The notes under the pieces: generated by a model
The model's input: only the letters and a program-made list of their open reading frames with translations
Databases searched by the model: none
Told to the model about the DNA's origin: nothing
Assembly (NCBI GenBank): GCA_963931635.1
Contig: OZ007034.1
Coordinates: 806,001 to 870,000 of the forward strand
Direction: 5' to 3'
Length of the DNA stretch: 64,000 nucleotides
DNA from: Caccoplasma sp905210875
Lineage (GTDB): Bacteria; Bacteroidota; Bacteroidia; Bacteroidales; UBA11471
Made by a program: the position numbers and the translations under genes
Shown: one piece after another, positions 34,901-42,445 of the stretch
Layout: every line of letters begins with the position of its first letter
Numbering within the stretch: the first letter of the stretch is position 1

Positions 34901-35656
34901 TCACTTCGACCGGGCGCGGCGAAGCTCCCGCTGCACATAACGGCCGGTGGCGCGGTCGAAAAACCGGGTCTGCGCCCGCAACACTTCGGCCACCGAGCCC
35001 TCCACATTCCAGCCTCGCAGCCGCGCATACTCGCCGGCTATATAGGCAAGCACCACCACCGAGGGGGTGATGCGGCAGAGGTTGTGCAGGCACGTCCGGC
35101 GCGACAGCCGCCCGAAACGCATGCGGTTGATATCGAACAGCGAGAACGAGACCTCCTCGCCCGATACCGCAAAAGCTATGTTTCCCGGCGAATAATCGAC
35201 ATGCAGGATACCGGCTTCGTGCAGACGCACGGTGTAAGCGGCAAAGGCCCTCAGTATCTTTTTCCCTTCGTCGGTGAGAGACTCGTCGGCATAGAAGCGT
35301 CGCATCATCTCGGGGTAATCCTCGTTGAGCGTTACCAGATAACTCTCCGAGAAGAGTCCGTGCCGGCGCATCTCGATATAGGCGACAGGTGCCGGCGTGC
35401 GAAACCCTTTTTCCGCCAGTATGTGGGCATACTCAAACGACCGGCGGGCCTTTGACTTGCGCAACCCGCCGTATATAATGCGGTTGACCAGCAGGGGTAC
35501 CTTGTATTTCTTGACCACCACGACGGTGCCGTCCCAGCAGAAACGACGCAGGACATTCCGCGCCGCATATACCAGCTCACCCCGGTCGAACTGGCCGGGC
35601 AACTGCTCGACATGATGTCGCAGCGAGGTGTATTGCGGGTCGATAACAATCTTCAT
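34901..35656 (-). CDS. LPS-kinase-like (InaA/Kdo kinase family) protein
   Basis: A 251-residue protein with a protein-kinase-like fold. VVVVKKYKVPLLVNRIIYG has the ATP-binding Lys, SKARRSFEYAHILAEKGFRTPAPV follows, and the catalytic loop HVDYSPGNIAF (HxDxxxxN) with the metal Asp in FSLFDINRMRF is intact. This matches the lipopolysaccharide kinase family that phosphorylates Kdo or core sugars. It lies between the GT9 gene and ruvB on one transcript, supporting a lipid A/core role. The acceptor is inferred. Confidence 0.85.
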   Translation of the reverse strand: MKIVIDPQYTSLRHHVEQLPGQFDRGELVYAARNVLRRFCWDGTVVVVKKYKVPLLVNRIIYGGLRKSKARRSFEYAHILAEKGFRTPAPVAYIEMRRHGLFSESYLVTLNEDYPEMMRRFYADESLTDEGKKILRAFAAYTVRLHEAGILHVDYSPGNIAFAVSGEEVSFSLFDINRMRFGRLSRRTCLHNLCRITPSVVVLAYIAGEYARLRGWNVEGSVAEVLRAQTRFFDRATGRYVQRELRRARSK

Positions 35657-35710
35657 GGGTGGGCGGGTTTCTCCTGCAAATATAACAGATTTGTGCGAAA
35701 GATGTCTCTC

Positions 35711-36787
35711 CTACGGTTTTTCCTGTTGCAGAATCGCCTCGACGCGACGATAAATCAAGTCGAGAGGAAGTTCGCGCATACAAGCGTAATCGCCCCGATA
35801 ACAGGGCTTGTTTCCGAATATCGAACAGGGGCGGCAGGGCATGTCGGCCAGTTGCACGATATTCTCGGCACGCTGTCCCCAACCCAGGAAGCCGGCATAC
35901 GGGTGGGTCTGCCCCCAGACCGATACGACCGGCGTACCGGCCAGCGAGGCCAAGTGCATATTGGCCGAGTCCATCGACACGACCAGCGACAGGCGGCTCA
36001 TTATCGAAAGCTCCACGGCAAAGCCGAGCCGGCGTCCGGCCAGCGAAACGGTCGACGGATAAGCAGCGGCCCACTCGCCAAGCCGGGCCGCCTCTTCGCC
36101 ACCGCCTCCCATGAGAAAGATGCGGCAATCGCCGCGCTGCGACAGACGGGCCACCAGCTCCCGCGTGCGGTCGAGCGGATATATCTTGCCCTCGTGCTTG
36201 GCAAAGGGGGCCACGCCCACCCAGTATTCGCCTTCGCGACGCGACTCTATGTCGGCGGGCAACGGCAGAGGTTCGTGGTCAGCGTCGAAGACCGAGGTAA
36301 AGGTGCCGGGTGTTTCAAACCCCAGGCGGGCAAATACCGCCCGGTAGCGGTCGAACGAGGTGGGCAGGGGCTGCAACGGCAGCGACTTCTCCCGCGCCGT
36401 CAGGCGGCGCTTGGCGGCACGACCCTTGTCGAGTACGGCCCGACGGGCACCTGCCAGCGAGAAAAGGAGGCCGAGAATACGGGTGCGCAAGACGTTGTGC
36501 AGGTCGGCCACCGTGTCGACCCCCTGCTGCCGCGCCTCTCTGAACAGGCGCCAAAGGCCTCGCAGCCCCCGGTATCGGCCGCGTGTGTCGACGGGGAAAA
36601 TCGTGAGATTGGTCGGCGGATAGAGAAACAGCGATGCCACCGCCGCCTTGGTATAAAGGGTAAACCTGACATCGGGACAGGCCCGGCACACCTCATACAC
36701 GACAGGTACCGTCATGGCTACGTCGCCGAGTGCCGAGAAACGGAAAATGGCCACGTGCCGAGGAAAAGAACATCTTTTTTTGCCCAT
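35711..36787 (-). CDS. glycosyltransferase family 9 (heptosyltransferase-like)
   Basis: A 358-residue GT-B enzyme. The N-terminus HVAIFRFSALGDVAMTVPVV matches the family 9 start that follows the first strand; VGVAPFAKHEGKIYPLDRTRELVARL and DSANMHLASLAGTPVVSVWGQTHP carry the C-terminal nucleotide-sugar motifs. Such enzymes add heptose or related sugars to the LPS core. ATG at 36787 (MGKKRC) is preferred by homology; an ATG at 36823 is in frame. It shares an operon direction with DUF4254 and the kinase, a set commonly kept together in Bacteroidales. Confidence 0.86.
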   Translation of the reverse strand: MGKKRCSFPRHVAIFRFSALGDVAMTVPVVYEVCRACPDVRFTLYTKAAVASLFLYPPTNLTIFPVDTRGRYRGLRGLWRLFREARQQGVDTVADLHNVLRTRILGLLFSLAGARRAVLDKGRAAKRRLTAREKSLPLQPLPTSFDRYRAVFARLGFETPGTFTSVFDADHEPLPLPADIESRREGEYWVGVAPFAKHEGKIYPLDRTRELVARLSQRGDCRIFLMGGGGEEAARLGEWAAAYPSTVSLAGRRLGFAVELSIMSRLSLVVSMDSANMHLASLAGTPVVSVWGQTHPYAGFLGWGQRAENIVQLADMPCRPCSIFGNKPCYRGDYACMRELPLDLIYRRVEAILQQEKP

Positions 36788-36937
36788 AAGAATGACACCA
36801 ATCAACATCTTCTGCAACATCATGCAGGATAGATACCGACTTTCCTATCGACCCGGCGTTGTTTCTGCCATGGACAGTGAGCCGACAAAAAGAAGCGATA
36901 CACATTCTTGCACAGAGATGCAGAAAATAACAATTGG

Positions 36938-36965
36938 AGGAAAAGGGCAAGAATCAACTTTTCCT
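36938..36965 (-). terminator. weak hairpin between the DUF4254 and GT9 genes
   Basis: AGGAAAAG and CTTTTCCT form an 8-bp stem in the 212-bp gap. There is no clean T run, so it may only attenuate or process the transcript. Confidence 0.25.
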
Positions 36966-36999
36966 GCTACCCTTCTCCCCCAAATATCAAAAGTTCCAA

Positions 37000-37605
37000 C
37001 TATTTCTGATTATACAGGACCGGATTCAGCGACGGGTCGTTGTACATTTTCATCTGGCGATAAACCTTCATGTAGCGGCGGCCCTGCTCTATGTCGCTCA
37101 GCAGCTGGTCAATGGCCGACGAGAGGTCTACCCGCTGTTCGAGAAGCACCTGCAACTTGGCCCGGCAGCGCTCAATGTGTTCGGGCGAAGCCTCTTTCCG
37201 CTCTACCTCTTGCTGCATATGGTATATCTTCAAGGCCAGTATCGAAAGGCGATCGATGGCCCAGGCCGGACTCTCGGTGTTGATGACGGCATCGGGAAGC
37301 GGCTTCACATCGGCATACTGTTGAAGGAAATAACTGTCGATACGCTCCACCAGGTCGGTACGGTCCTGATTCGACTTGTCAATGCGACGCTTGATGGCCA
37401 GTGCCTTTACAGGGTCTATTTCGGGGTCGCGCACAATATCTTCGAGGTGCCACTGCACGGCATCAATCCAGTTTTTGAGATAGAGGTCATGTTCGATGGT
37501 CTTTTCGGGGTAAGGATTCACCATCTGGGCATCGACATCGTCCCGTTTGTGATAATCTTGCGTAGCATTCCAGAAGATGTGATTGCTCTTTTCACTGAAT
37601 GTCAT
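37000..37605 (-). CDS. DUF4254 domain protein
   Basis: A 201-residue, mainly helical, soluble protein. The start TFSEKSNHIFWNATQDYHKRDDVD and the block NPYPEKTIEHDLYLKNWIDAVQWHLEDIVRDPEID, with RRIDKSNQDRTDLVERID in the middle, match DUF4254 as found in Bacteroidota. It has no signal peptide. It is consistently placed before a family 9 glycosyltransferase and kinase-like gene, implying an accessory role in LPS core or surface glycan assembly. It is the first gene of the envelope operon, with its own promoter. Confidence 0.88.
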   Translation of the reverse strand: MTFSEKSNHIFWNATQDYHKRDDVDAQMVNPYPEKTIEHDLYLKNWIDAVQWHLEDIVRDPEIDPVKALAIKRRIDKSNQDRTDLVERIDSYFLQQYADVKPLPDAVINTESPAWAIDRLSILALKIYHMQQEVERKEASPEHIERCRAKLQVLLEQRVDLSSAIDQLLSDIEQGRRYMKVYRQMKMYNDPSLNPVLYNQK

Positions 37606-37641
37606 AGGAGTGTTAAAAATTTATATTACCGGAATAAGGGA

Positions 37642-37649
37642 CAAACTTA
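37642..37649 (-). promoter_or_regulatory. -7 box of the envelope operon
   Basis: TAAGTTTG on the minus strand, 36 bases before the DUF4254 start. Confidence 0.45.
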
Positions 37650-37734
37650 CGCATACTTTATGACTTTGTCAATTTTTAAAGTAAATAATTTCATTTTTGC
37701 TTTTCGCCGTGGCGCAAATCATCGGAGCAAACCT

Positions 37735-37742
37735 TATCTTTG
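37735..37742 (+). promoter_or_regulatory. -7 box of pdxB
   Basis: TATCTTTG, 31 bases before the preferred ATG at 37774; it would leave almost no leader for the ATG at 37750. Confidence 0.55.
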
Positions 37743-37773
37743 TAGCGTAATGTCAGAGACAAATTCCATACTC

Positions 37774-38886
37774 ATGAAAGAAAAACCGGTTATCGTCATC
37801 GACGACAAGATACCATTCATCAAAGGCGTTCTCGAACCGTATGTCGAGGTGCGTTACCTGGCCCCTGCGGCCATCGACCGCACGGCCGTGCGAGATGCCG
37901 ACATGCTGATAGTCCGCACCCGCACCCGCTGCAACGCCGTCCTGCTCGACGGGAGCCGCTGCCGGTTTATCGGCACCGCTACCATCGGCTACGACCACAT
38001 CGACGCCGACTACTGCCGCAGCCACGGCATCGAATGGCTCAACGCTCCCGGGTGCAACGCCGCCTCGGTGGCCCAGTACATCACCGCCTCGCTGCTGAGG
38101 CACGCCGAGAAAGAGGGCACCGACCTCACGACAAAGTGCATAGGCATCGTGGGGGTAGGCCATGTGGGCCGCCAGGTCGAGGCTCATTGCCGGCGTCTGG
38201 GCATGCATGTACTGCTCAACGACCCTCCCCGCGCCGAGAAAGAGGGTGCCGAAGGGTTTGTCTCCCTCTACGAGATTGCCCGGCAGTGCGACTACATCAC
38301 TTTCCACACCCCGCTCACCCGGGAAGGCGCACACCCCTCCTACCATCTGGCCGACGAACGGTTTTTCGGGCAAGCGACCCGCCGCCCGGTCATCATCAAC
38401 GCCGCCCGCGGTGGTGTCGTCGACGAGCAGGCAATGCTCGACGCCTACCGCAACGAGAAGGTTGGCGACCTGATTATCGACTGCTGGGAAGGTGAGCCGC
38501 ACATCTCTGCTGACCTGCTGCAAAAGGCCTTCATCGCCACCCCCCACATAGCCGGCTACTCGGCCGACGGAAAGTCAAACGCCACACGCGCCATGGTGGC
38601 CGCCGTCGCCGCCCGGCTCGGCATCACCATCGACCTCTCGACTATCGTACCGCCGTCGCCCCCCGCACCGGTCATCAGGCTGACGGGCAGGAGTGACGAC
38701 TTCGCCCGCGCCGTATGGCAAACCTACGACCCCTTGAACGACAGCGCCGCCTTGAAAAGCGCCCCCGAGACCTTTGAACAACTGCGCGGCAACTACCCGC
38801 TGCGGCGAGAGTTCGGCGCCTATACCCTCACCCCTGCCACCTTCGCCCGCGACTTCGAGGGCTGGGGCTTCACCATCAAATCGTAA
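37774..38886 (+). CDS. pdxB: 4-phosphoerythronate dehydrogenase
   Basis: A 370-residue enzyme of pyridoxal phosphate biosynthesis that oxidises 4-phosphoerythronate. It has the D-2-hydroxyacid dehydrogenase layout: GIVGVGHVGRQVEAHCRRLGM is the NAD loop, FIGTATIGYDHID and NAARGGVVDEQAML flank the active-site Arg/Glu/His, and TPHIAGYSADGKSNATRAMV is the C-terminal catalytic-His segment. The PdxB-type C-terminal dimerisation domain follows (to 370). The frame stays open far upstream across the antisense DUF4254 gene; the start is set by homology and the -7 box. Confidence 0.9.
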   Translation: MKEKPVIVIDDKIPFIKGVLEPYVEVRYLAPAAIDRTAVRDADMLIVRTRTRCNAVLLDGSRCRFIGTATIGYDHIDADYCRSHGIEWLNAPGCNAASVAQYITASLLRHAEKEGTDLTTKCIGIVGVGHVGRQVEAHCRRLGMHVLLNDPPRAEKEGAEGFVSLYEIARQCDYITFHTPLTREGAHPSYHLADERFFGQATRRPVIINAARGGVVDEQAMLDAYRNEKVGDLIIDCWEGEPHISADLLQKAFIATPHIAGYSADGKSNATRAMVAAVAARLGITIDLSTIVPPSPPAPVIRLTGRSDDFARAVWQTYDPLNDSAALKSAPETFEQLRGNYPLRREFGAYTLTPATFARDFEGWGFTIKS

Positions 38887-38910
38887 CCAACCCAATAACC
38901 CCATACTGCC

Positions 38911-39189
38911 ATGACCGATAAAAAAGAGCAAATAAGAGAGACCCTCGCCTACTACCTCGACCTGACTCTTCCAGAGATGAAAGACGAACTGACTCTCAAC
39001 GAATTGGAGCTGGATGAAGTAGACATCGAAGAGTTGCTTCTTACCTTGGAAGATGAACTGGGAATACCCCTGGGCAACCTCTCACCAACCCTCGACATAC
39101 CTTCCGCCCCGACTCTCGAAAACCCCATCACCCCCGGAACGACCATAAAAGAGCTTGTCGAATACATCGACAAACGGTTGCAGGCATAA
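38911..39189 (+). CDS. acyl-carrier-protein-like protein lacking the phosphopantetheine serine
   Basis: A 92-residue, strongly acidic protein with the four-helix ACP pattern. Aligning its LELDEVDIEELLLTLEDELGI with ADSLDTVELIMEFEKEFNV of AcpP puts Glu36 where AcpP has the modified Ser37, so it should not carry an acyl group. The C-terminal TTIKELVEYIDKRLQ matches the last ACP helix. It has a Pro-rich insert at residues about 58-74. It lies 24 bases after pdxB, so may share its transcript, and about 230 bases before acpP. Role unknown; a degenerate carrier or a binding/regulatory protein are both possible. Confidence 0.75.
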   Translation: MTDKKEQIRETLAYYLDLTLPEMKDELTLNELELDEVDIEELLLTLEDELGIPLGNLSPTLDIPSAPTLENPITPGTTIKELVEYIDKRLQA

Positions 39190-39275
39190 AATGTCTCTTC
39201 ACAAATTCAAGAAAATTGTCGCCTCTAAACGTATTTTAGAAAAATTGCCAACTCTAAATCACCAAAATCACCCAT

Positions 39276-39310
39276 TTTATTGCACACAATACGGCATAGT
39301 GTGCAATAAA
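39276..39310. promoter_or_regulatory. 12-bp perfect inverted repeat upstream of acpP
   Basis: TTTATTGCACAC (39276-39287) and GTGTGCAATAAA (39299-39310) are perfect inverted arms, 11 bases apart, about 107 bases before acpP. No T run follows, so an operator is as likely as a terminator. The rest of the gap has a weak -7 box TTTCTTTG at 39357-39364. Confidence 0.5.
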
Positions 39311-39416
39311 CTGTAACTTTCTGACGAAAATATTTTTTTCTTTGAAGAAAAAGCCGTTTCTTTGCCACGCAAATAAAAATTAGACCAACTAATTTACTAA
39401 CTAAAAACTGGAAGTT

Positions 39417-39653
39417 ATGTCTGAAATTGCATCAAGAGTTAAAGCTATTATCGTCGACAAACTGGGTGTCGAAGAATCTGAAGTAACCAACGAAGCCAGC
39501 TTCACCAATGACCTGGGTGCCGATTCTCTCGACACGGTTGAATTGATCATGGAATTCGAAAAAGAATTCAATGTAACTATTCCCGACGATCAAGCTGAAA
39601 AAATCACGACTGTAGGCGACGCTATTTCCTACATCGAAGCTAACACCAAGTAA
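39417..39653 (+). CDS. acpP: acyl carrier protein
   Basis: A 78-residue, acidic carrier of fatty-acid synthesis. The canonical motif GADSLDTVELIMEFEKEF is present, with Ser37 as the site for the 4'-phosphopantetheine arm, and the C-terminus (EKITTVGDAISYIEAN) is standard. It lies 22 bases ahead of fabF and is presumably co-transcribed, as in many bacteria. Codon use is that of a highly expressed gene. Confidence 0.97.
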   Translation: MSEIASRVKAIIVDKLGVEESEVTNEASFTNDLGADSLDTVELIMEFEKEFNVTIPDDQAEKITTVGDAISYIEANTK

Positions 39654-39675
39654 AAACGACCCTCTCTTAAACCTT

Positions 39676-40932
39676 ATGGAATTAAAAAGAGTCGTAGTAA
39701 CAGGCCTCGGAACAGTTACCCCATTGGGCATAGGTGTCGAAGAGACATGGAACGCCCTCGTAAATGGAGTAAGTGGCGCCGGGCCTATTACTCATTTTGA
39801 TGCGTCTCTCTTCAAGACGCAATTCGCTTGCGAAGTAAAAGGGTTTGATCCCACCAAATATCTCGATAGGAAAGAAGCTCGCAAATTCGACCGCTACGCC
39901 CAAATGGCCGTAGCTTCGGCCAAAGAAGCCATCGAAGATTCGGGCATCGACTTGGAGAAAATAAACAAAAATCGTGTAGGCGTCATCTATACGTCGGGCA
40001 TCGGAGGTATCCGCACATTTGAAGACGAAATGCGCGCATACGACCCCGAAAAAGGGCCCAAATTCAATCCGTTCTTCATTCCGAAAATGATTGCCGACAT
40101 CGCAGCCGGCCAGATTTCGATGATTTACGGCTTCCACGGTCCCAACTTTGCTACAGTATCGGCCTGCGCTTCATCGACCAATGCCCTTATCGACGCATTT
40201 AACTATGTGCGCTTGGGAATGGCCGACATGATTCTTTCGGGTGGAGCCGAAGCCCCCATCTCCGTAGCCGGAGTGGGTGGTTTCAACGCCATGCACGCGC
40301 TCTCGACCCGCAACGACGACCCGCAACACGCCAGCCGTCCGTTCAGCGCCAGCCGTGACGGATTTGTCATGGGTGAAGGTGCCTCCTGCCTTATTCTCGA
40401 AGAGTTGGATCACGCACTCGCCCGCGGTGCCAAAATCTACGCCGAAGTTATCGGTGGTGGCATGTCGGCCGATGCTTACCATCTCACCGCCACCCACCCC
40501 GAAGGACTGGGAGCCAAACTCGTGATGGAGAACGCCTTGGCCGATGCACACATCAAACCCGAAGAGGTCGATTACATCAACGTACACGGTACCTCTACTC
40601 CGGTAGGCGACATCTCCGAGGCCAAAGCCATCAAGCAAGTATTCGGTGAACACGCTTACAAGCTCAATATCAGTTCGACCAAATCGATGACCGGACACCT
40701 TCTCGGTGCCGCCGGCGCTACCGAAGCACTGATATGCGTAAAAACCATTGAAAACGATATCGTGCCGCCGACCATCAACTACACCGAAGGCGATGAAGAC
40801 CCCGAAATCGATTATAAACTCAACTTCACGTTCAACAAAGCACAAAAAAGAACCGTCAACGTGGCTCTCTCCAACACCTTTGGATTCGGTGGTCACAATG
40901 CCAGTCTTATTGTGAGAAAATTCACGAAATAA
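39676..40932 (+). CDS. fabF: beta-ketoacyl-ACP synthase II
   Basis: A 418-residue elongating condensing enzyme of the type II fatty-acid pathway. It begins KRVVVTGLGTVTPLGIGVEETW; the active-site Cys is in TVSACASSTNALIDAF, the two catalytic His are in NVHGTSTPVGD and SMTGHLLGAAGATEAL, and the end reads NTFGFGGHNASLIV. It forms a tight cluster with acpP upstream and rnc 4 bases downstream, an order widespread in bacteria. Confidence 0.97.
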   Translation: MELKRVVVTGLGTVTPLGIGVEETWNALVNGVSGAGPITHFDASLFKTQFACEVKGFDPTKYLDRKEARKFDRYAQMAVASAKEAIEDSGIDLEKINKNRVGVIYTSGIGGIRTFEDEMRAYDPEKGPKFNPFFIPKMIADIAAGQISMIYGFHGPNFATVSACASSTNALIDAFNYVRLGMADMILSGGAEAPISVAGVGGFNAMHALSTRNDDPQHASRPFSASRDGFVMGEGASCLILEELDHALARGAKIYAEVIGGGMSADAYHLTATHPEGLGAKLVMENALADAHIKPEEVDYINVHGTSTPVGDISEAKAIKQVFGEHAYKLNISSTKSMTGHLLGAAGATEALICVKTIENDIVPPTINYTEGDEDPEIDYKLNFTFNKAQKRTVNVALSNTFGFGGHNASLIVRKFTK

Positions 40933-40936
40933 GGAC

Positions 40937-41746
40937 GTGTTTAAGAACTCCATCTTCTCCATAAGGCTCTTTATGTTACGGCATAAAGAGCCTTATTTGT
41001 CTTTTTATAAACTGCTGGGGTTCTATCCGAGACACATCGAGTTATATAGACAGGCTCTCACTCACCGCTCGGCCACACTTTCCGACAAAGATGGGCGTAA
41101 AATCAACAACGAGCGGCTCGAATTTCTGGGCGACGCCGTATTCACCCTCGTAACGGCCGATATTCTGTACCATACCTTTCCCGACAAAAACGAAGGATTT
41201 CTCTCCAACTCGCGTGCCCAGATTATCCGTCGCGAAAATCTCAACCGCATCGCCGAAGAGATGGGACTCTGTTCGCTGGTACAGGCCGACATACAGTTTA
41301 CCTCTCACAACAACTACATCTACGGAAACGCCTTTGAGGCCCTTATCGGCGCCATCTACCTCGACCAGGGTTTCAAGACCTGCCGGCGCTTCATCGCCGA
41401 GCGCATCTTCGCCCGCCACATCGACCTGAAAAACATCACACAGACCGATATCAACTTCAAGTCAAAACTGGTAGAATGGGGGCAGCGCCACCGCGTAGCC
41501 GTCGACTGGAAGCTCGTCAGCTCGACCTTCGACGACGACAACAACCCTCTCTTTACCGTGCGAGCCATTGCCGGCCACATCGAGGGAGAACCCGCCACCG
41601 GATACTCCAAGAAAGAGGCCCAGCAGAAGGCCTCGCAGCAGATACTCAAACAACTGCATCAAGACAAGGATTTCCTCCGCGCCATACTTTACGAGGGGAA
41701 ACAATCGCCCGAAAGCCCTGCACCCCCCACCACCGAAGAGAAATAA
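40937..41746 (+). CDS. rnc: ribonuclease III
   Basis: A 269-residue double-strand-specific endoribonuclease for rRNA and mRNA processing. The signature ERLEFLGDAV and the second metal site NAFEALIGAIYLDQG are intact; the C-terminal double-stranded RNA-binding domain begins NFKSKLVEWGQRH and includes GYSKKEAQQKASQQIL. The start is GTG at 40937, with AAGGA at its 5' side and partly inside the fabF stop region; an ATG at 40973 would remove a conserved N-terminal stretch. A strong terminator follows. Confidence 0.94.
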   Translation: MFKNSIFSIRLFMLRHKEPYLSFYKLLGFYPRHIELYRQALTHRSATLSDKDGRKINNERLEFLGDAVFTLVTADILYHTFPDKNEGFLSNSRAQIIRRENLNRIAEEMGLCSLVQADIQFTSHNNYIYGNAFEALIGAIYLDQGFKTCRRFIAERIFARHIDLKNITQTDINFKSKLVEWGQRHRVAVDWKLVSSTFDDDNNPLFTVRAIAGHIEGEPATGYSKKEAQQKASQQILKQLHQDKDFLRAILYEGKQSPESPAPPTTEEK

Positions 41747-41747
41747 G

Positions 41748-41784
41748 GCAGCGGCGGCAGAGCGAAATGCTCTGCCGCCGCTGC
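41748..41784 (+). terminator. terminator between rnc and wbqC-like gene
   Basis: A perfect 16-bp GC-rich stem (41748-41763 with 41769-41784) and a 5-base loop between two converging genes. The T run after it is short, so termination could be bidirectional or partly factor-dependent. Confidence 0.65.
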
Positions 41785-41809
41785 TATTTCCTACATCTCA
41801 CTGCACCGC

Positions 41810-42436
41810 TCAACGGTCGTAGAGTACCAGCAAGGCTTCGTTGCCCATGTTAAAGAGCAGGTCGATAACCGACAGATGGGGCGAAAAGCCCCATTTCATC
41901 GAAAAAACCTGGTAATAGGGCCGAGGCAGAAGGTCGACAACAGGCGGACGTTTCGGGCTGATGGCATCGCGCAAGTCGACCACATCACCGGCCGTGGCAT
42001 CAAGATAGGTCGTGCTGTACGACACCCGGGGCGTGAGACCCAGCAGACGGCACACCCTCTCCTGTAATTCCCGGTTGTAATCGAGCAGGAAACGCCCCGA
42101 CTGCGATTTCTCATAGAAAGGATAGAGGTCGTCGCGGTAATACTCAAAAAAGGGCGACGAGCCGTAGGCCGAGGCAATGGCGTTCCAGTGAACATGCTGC
42201 CAGTTGTCGTGGCCCGAAATGCGCATGTCGCGGGTAAACGGTTTACCGGGCCGGGTACGCTCCACCGGAATGGAGAGCGACAACTCCCCTCCCGCCGTCA
42301 TGATGGTACAGCGATTGCGGTAAGACTGCTTGACATAATGGCTGCACGCCTCGACCACCACACTGTCATAACGGCACAAAGCCTTGTAATAGGCTACCGG
42401 AGCCAGATAAGCCGTAGAGAGATATACGACCGACAT
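41810..42436 (-). CDS. WbqC-family protein
   Basis: A 208-residue soluble protein. YLAPVAYYKALCRYDSVVVEACSHYVKQSYRNRCTIMTAGG matches the WbqC start, and ISGHDNWQHVHWNAIASAYGSSPFFEYY is the conserved central block. Family members are found near O-antigen or surface glycan genes and are thought to act in sugar modification, but the activity is unproven. It is the last gene of the dapB-lepB operon, 9 bases after lepB. ATG at 42436 is used; another at 42439 is adjacent. Confidence 0.86.
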   Translation of the reverse strand: MSVVYLSTAYLAPVAYYKALCRYDSVVVEACSHYVKQSYRNRCTIMTAGGELSLSIPVERTRPGKPFTRDMRISGHDNWQHVHWNAIASAYGSSPFFEYYRDDLYPFYEKSQSGRFLLDYNRELQERVCRLLGLTPRVSYSTTYLDATAGDVVDLRDAISPKRPPVVDLLPRPYYQVFSMKWGFSPHLSVIDLLFNMGNEALLVLYDR

Positions 42437-42445
42437 CACTACACT

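Noticed and set aside
36934..37773. Upstream extension of the pdxB frame
   Set aside because: The extension is antisense to the DUF4254 gene and lies upstream of the pdxB -7 box.
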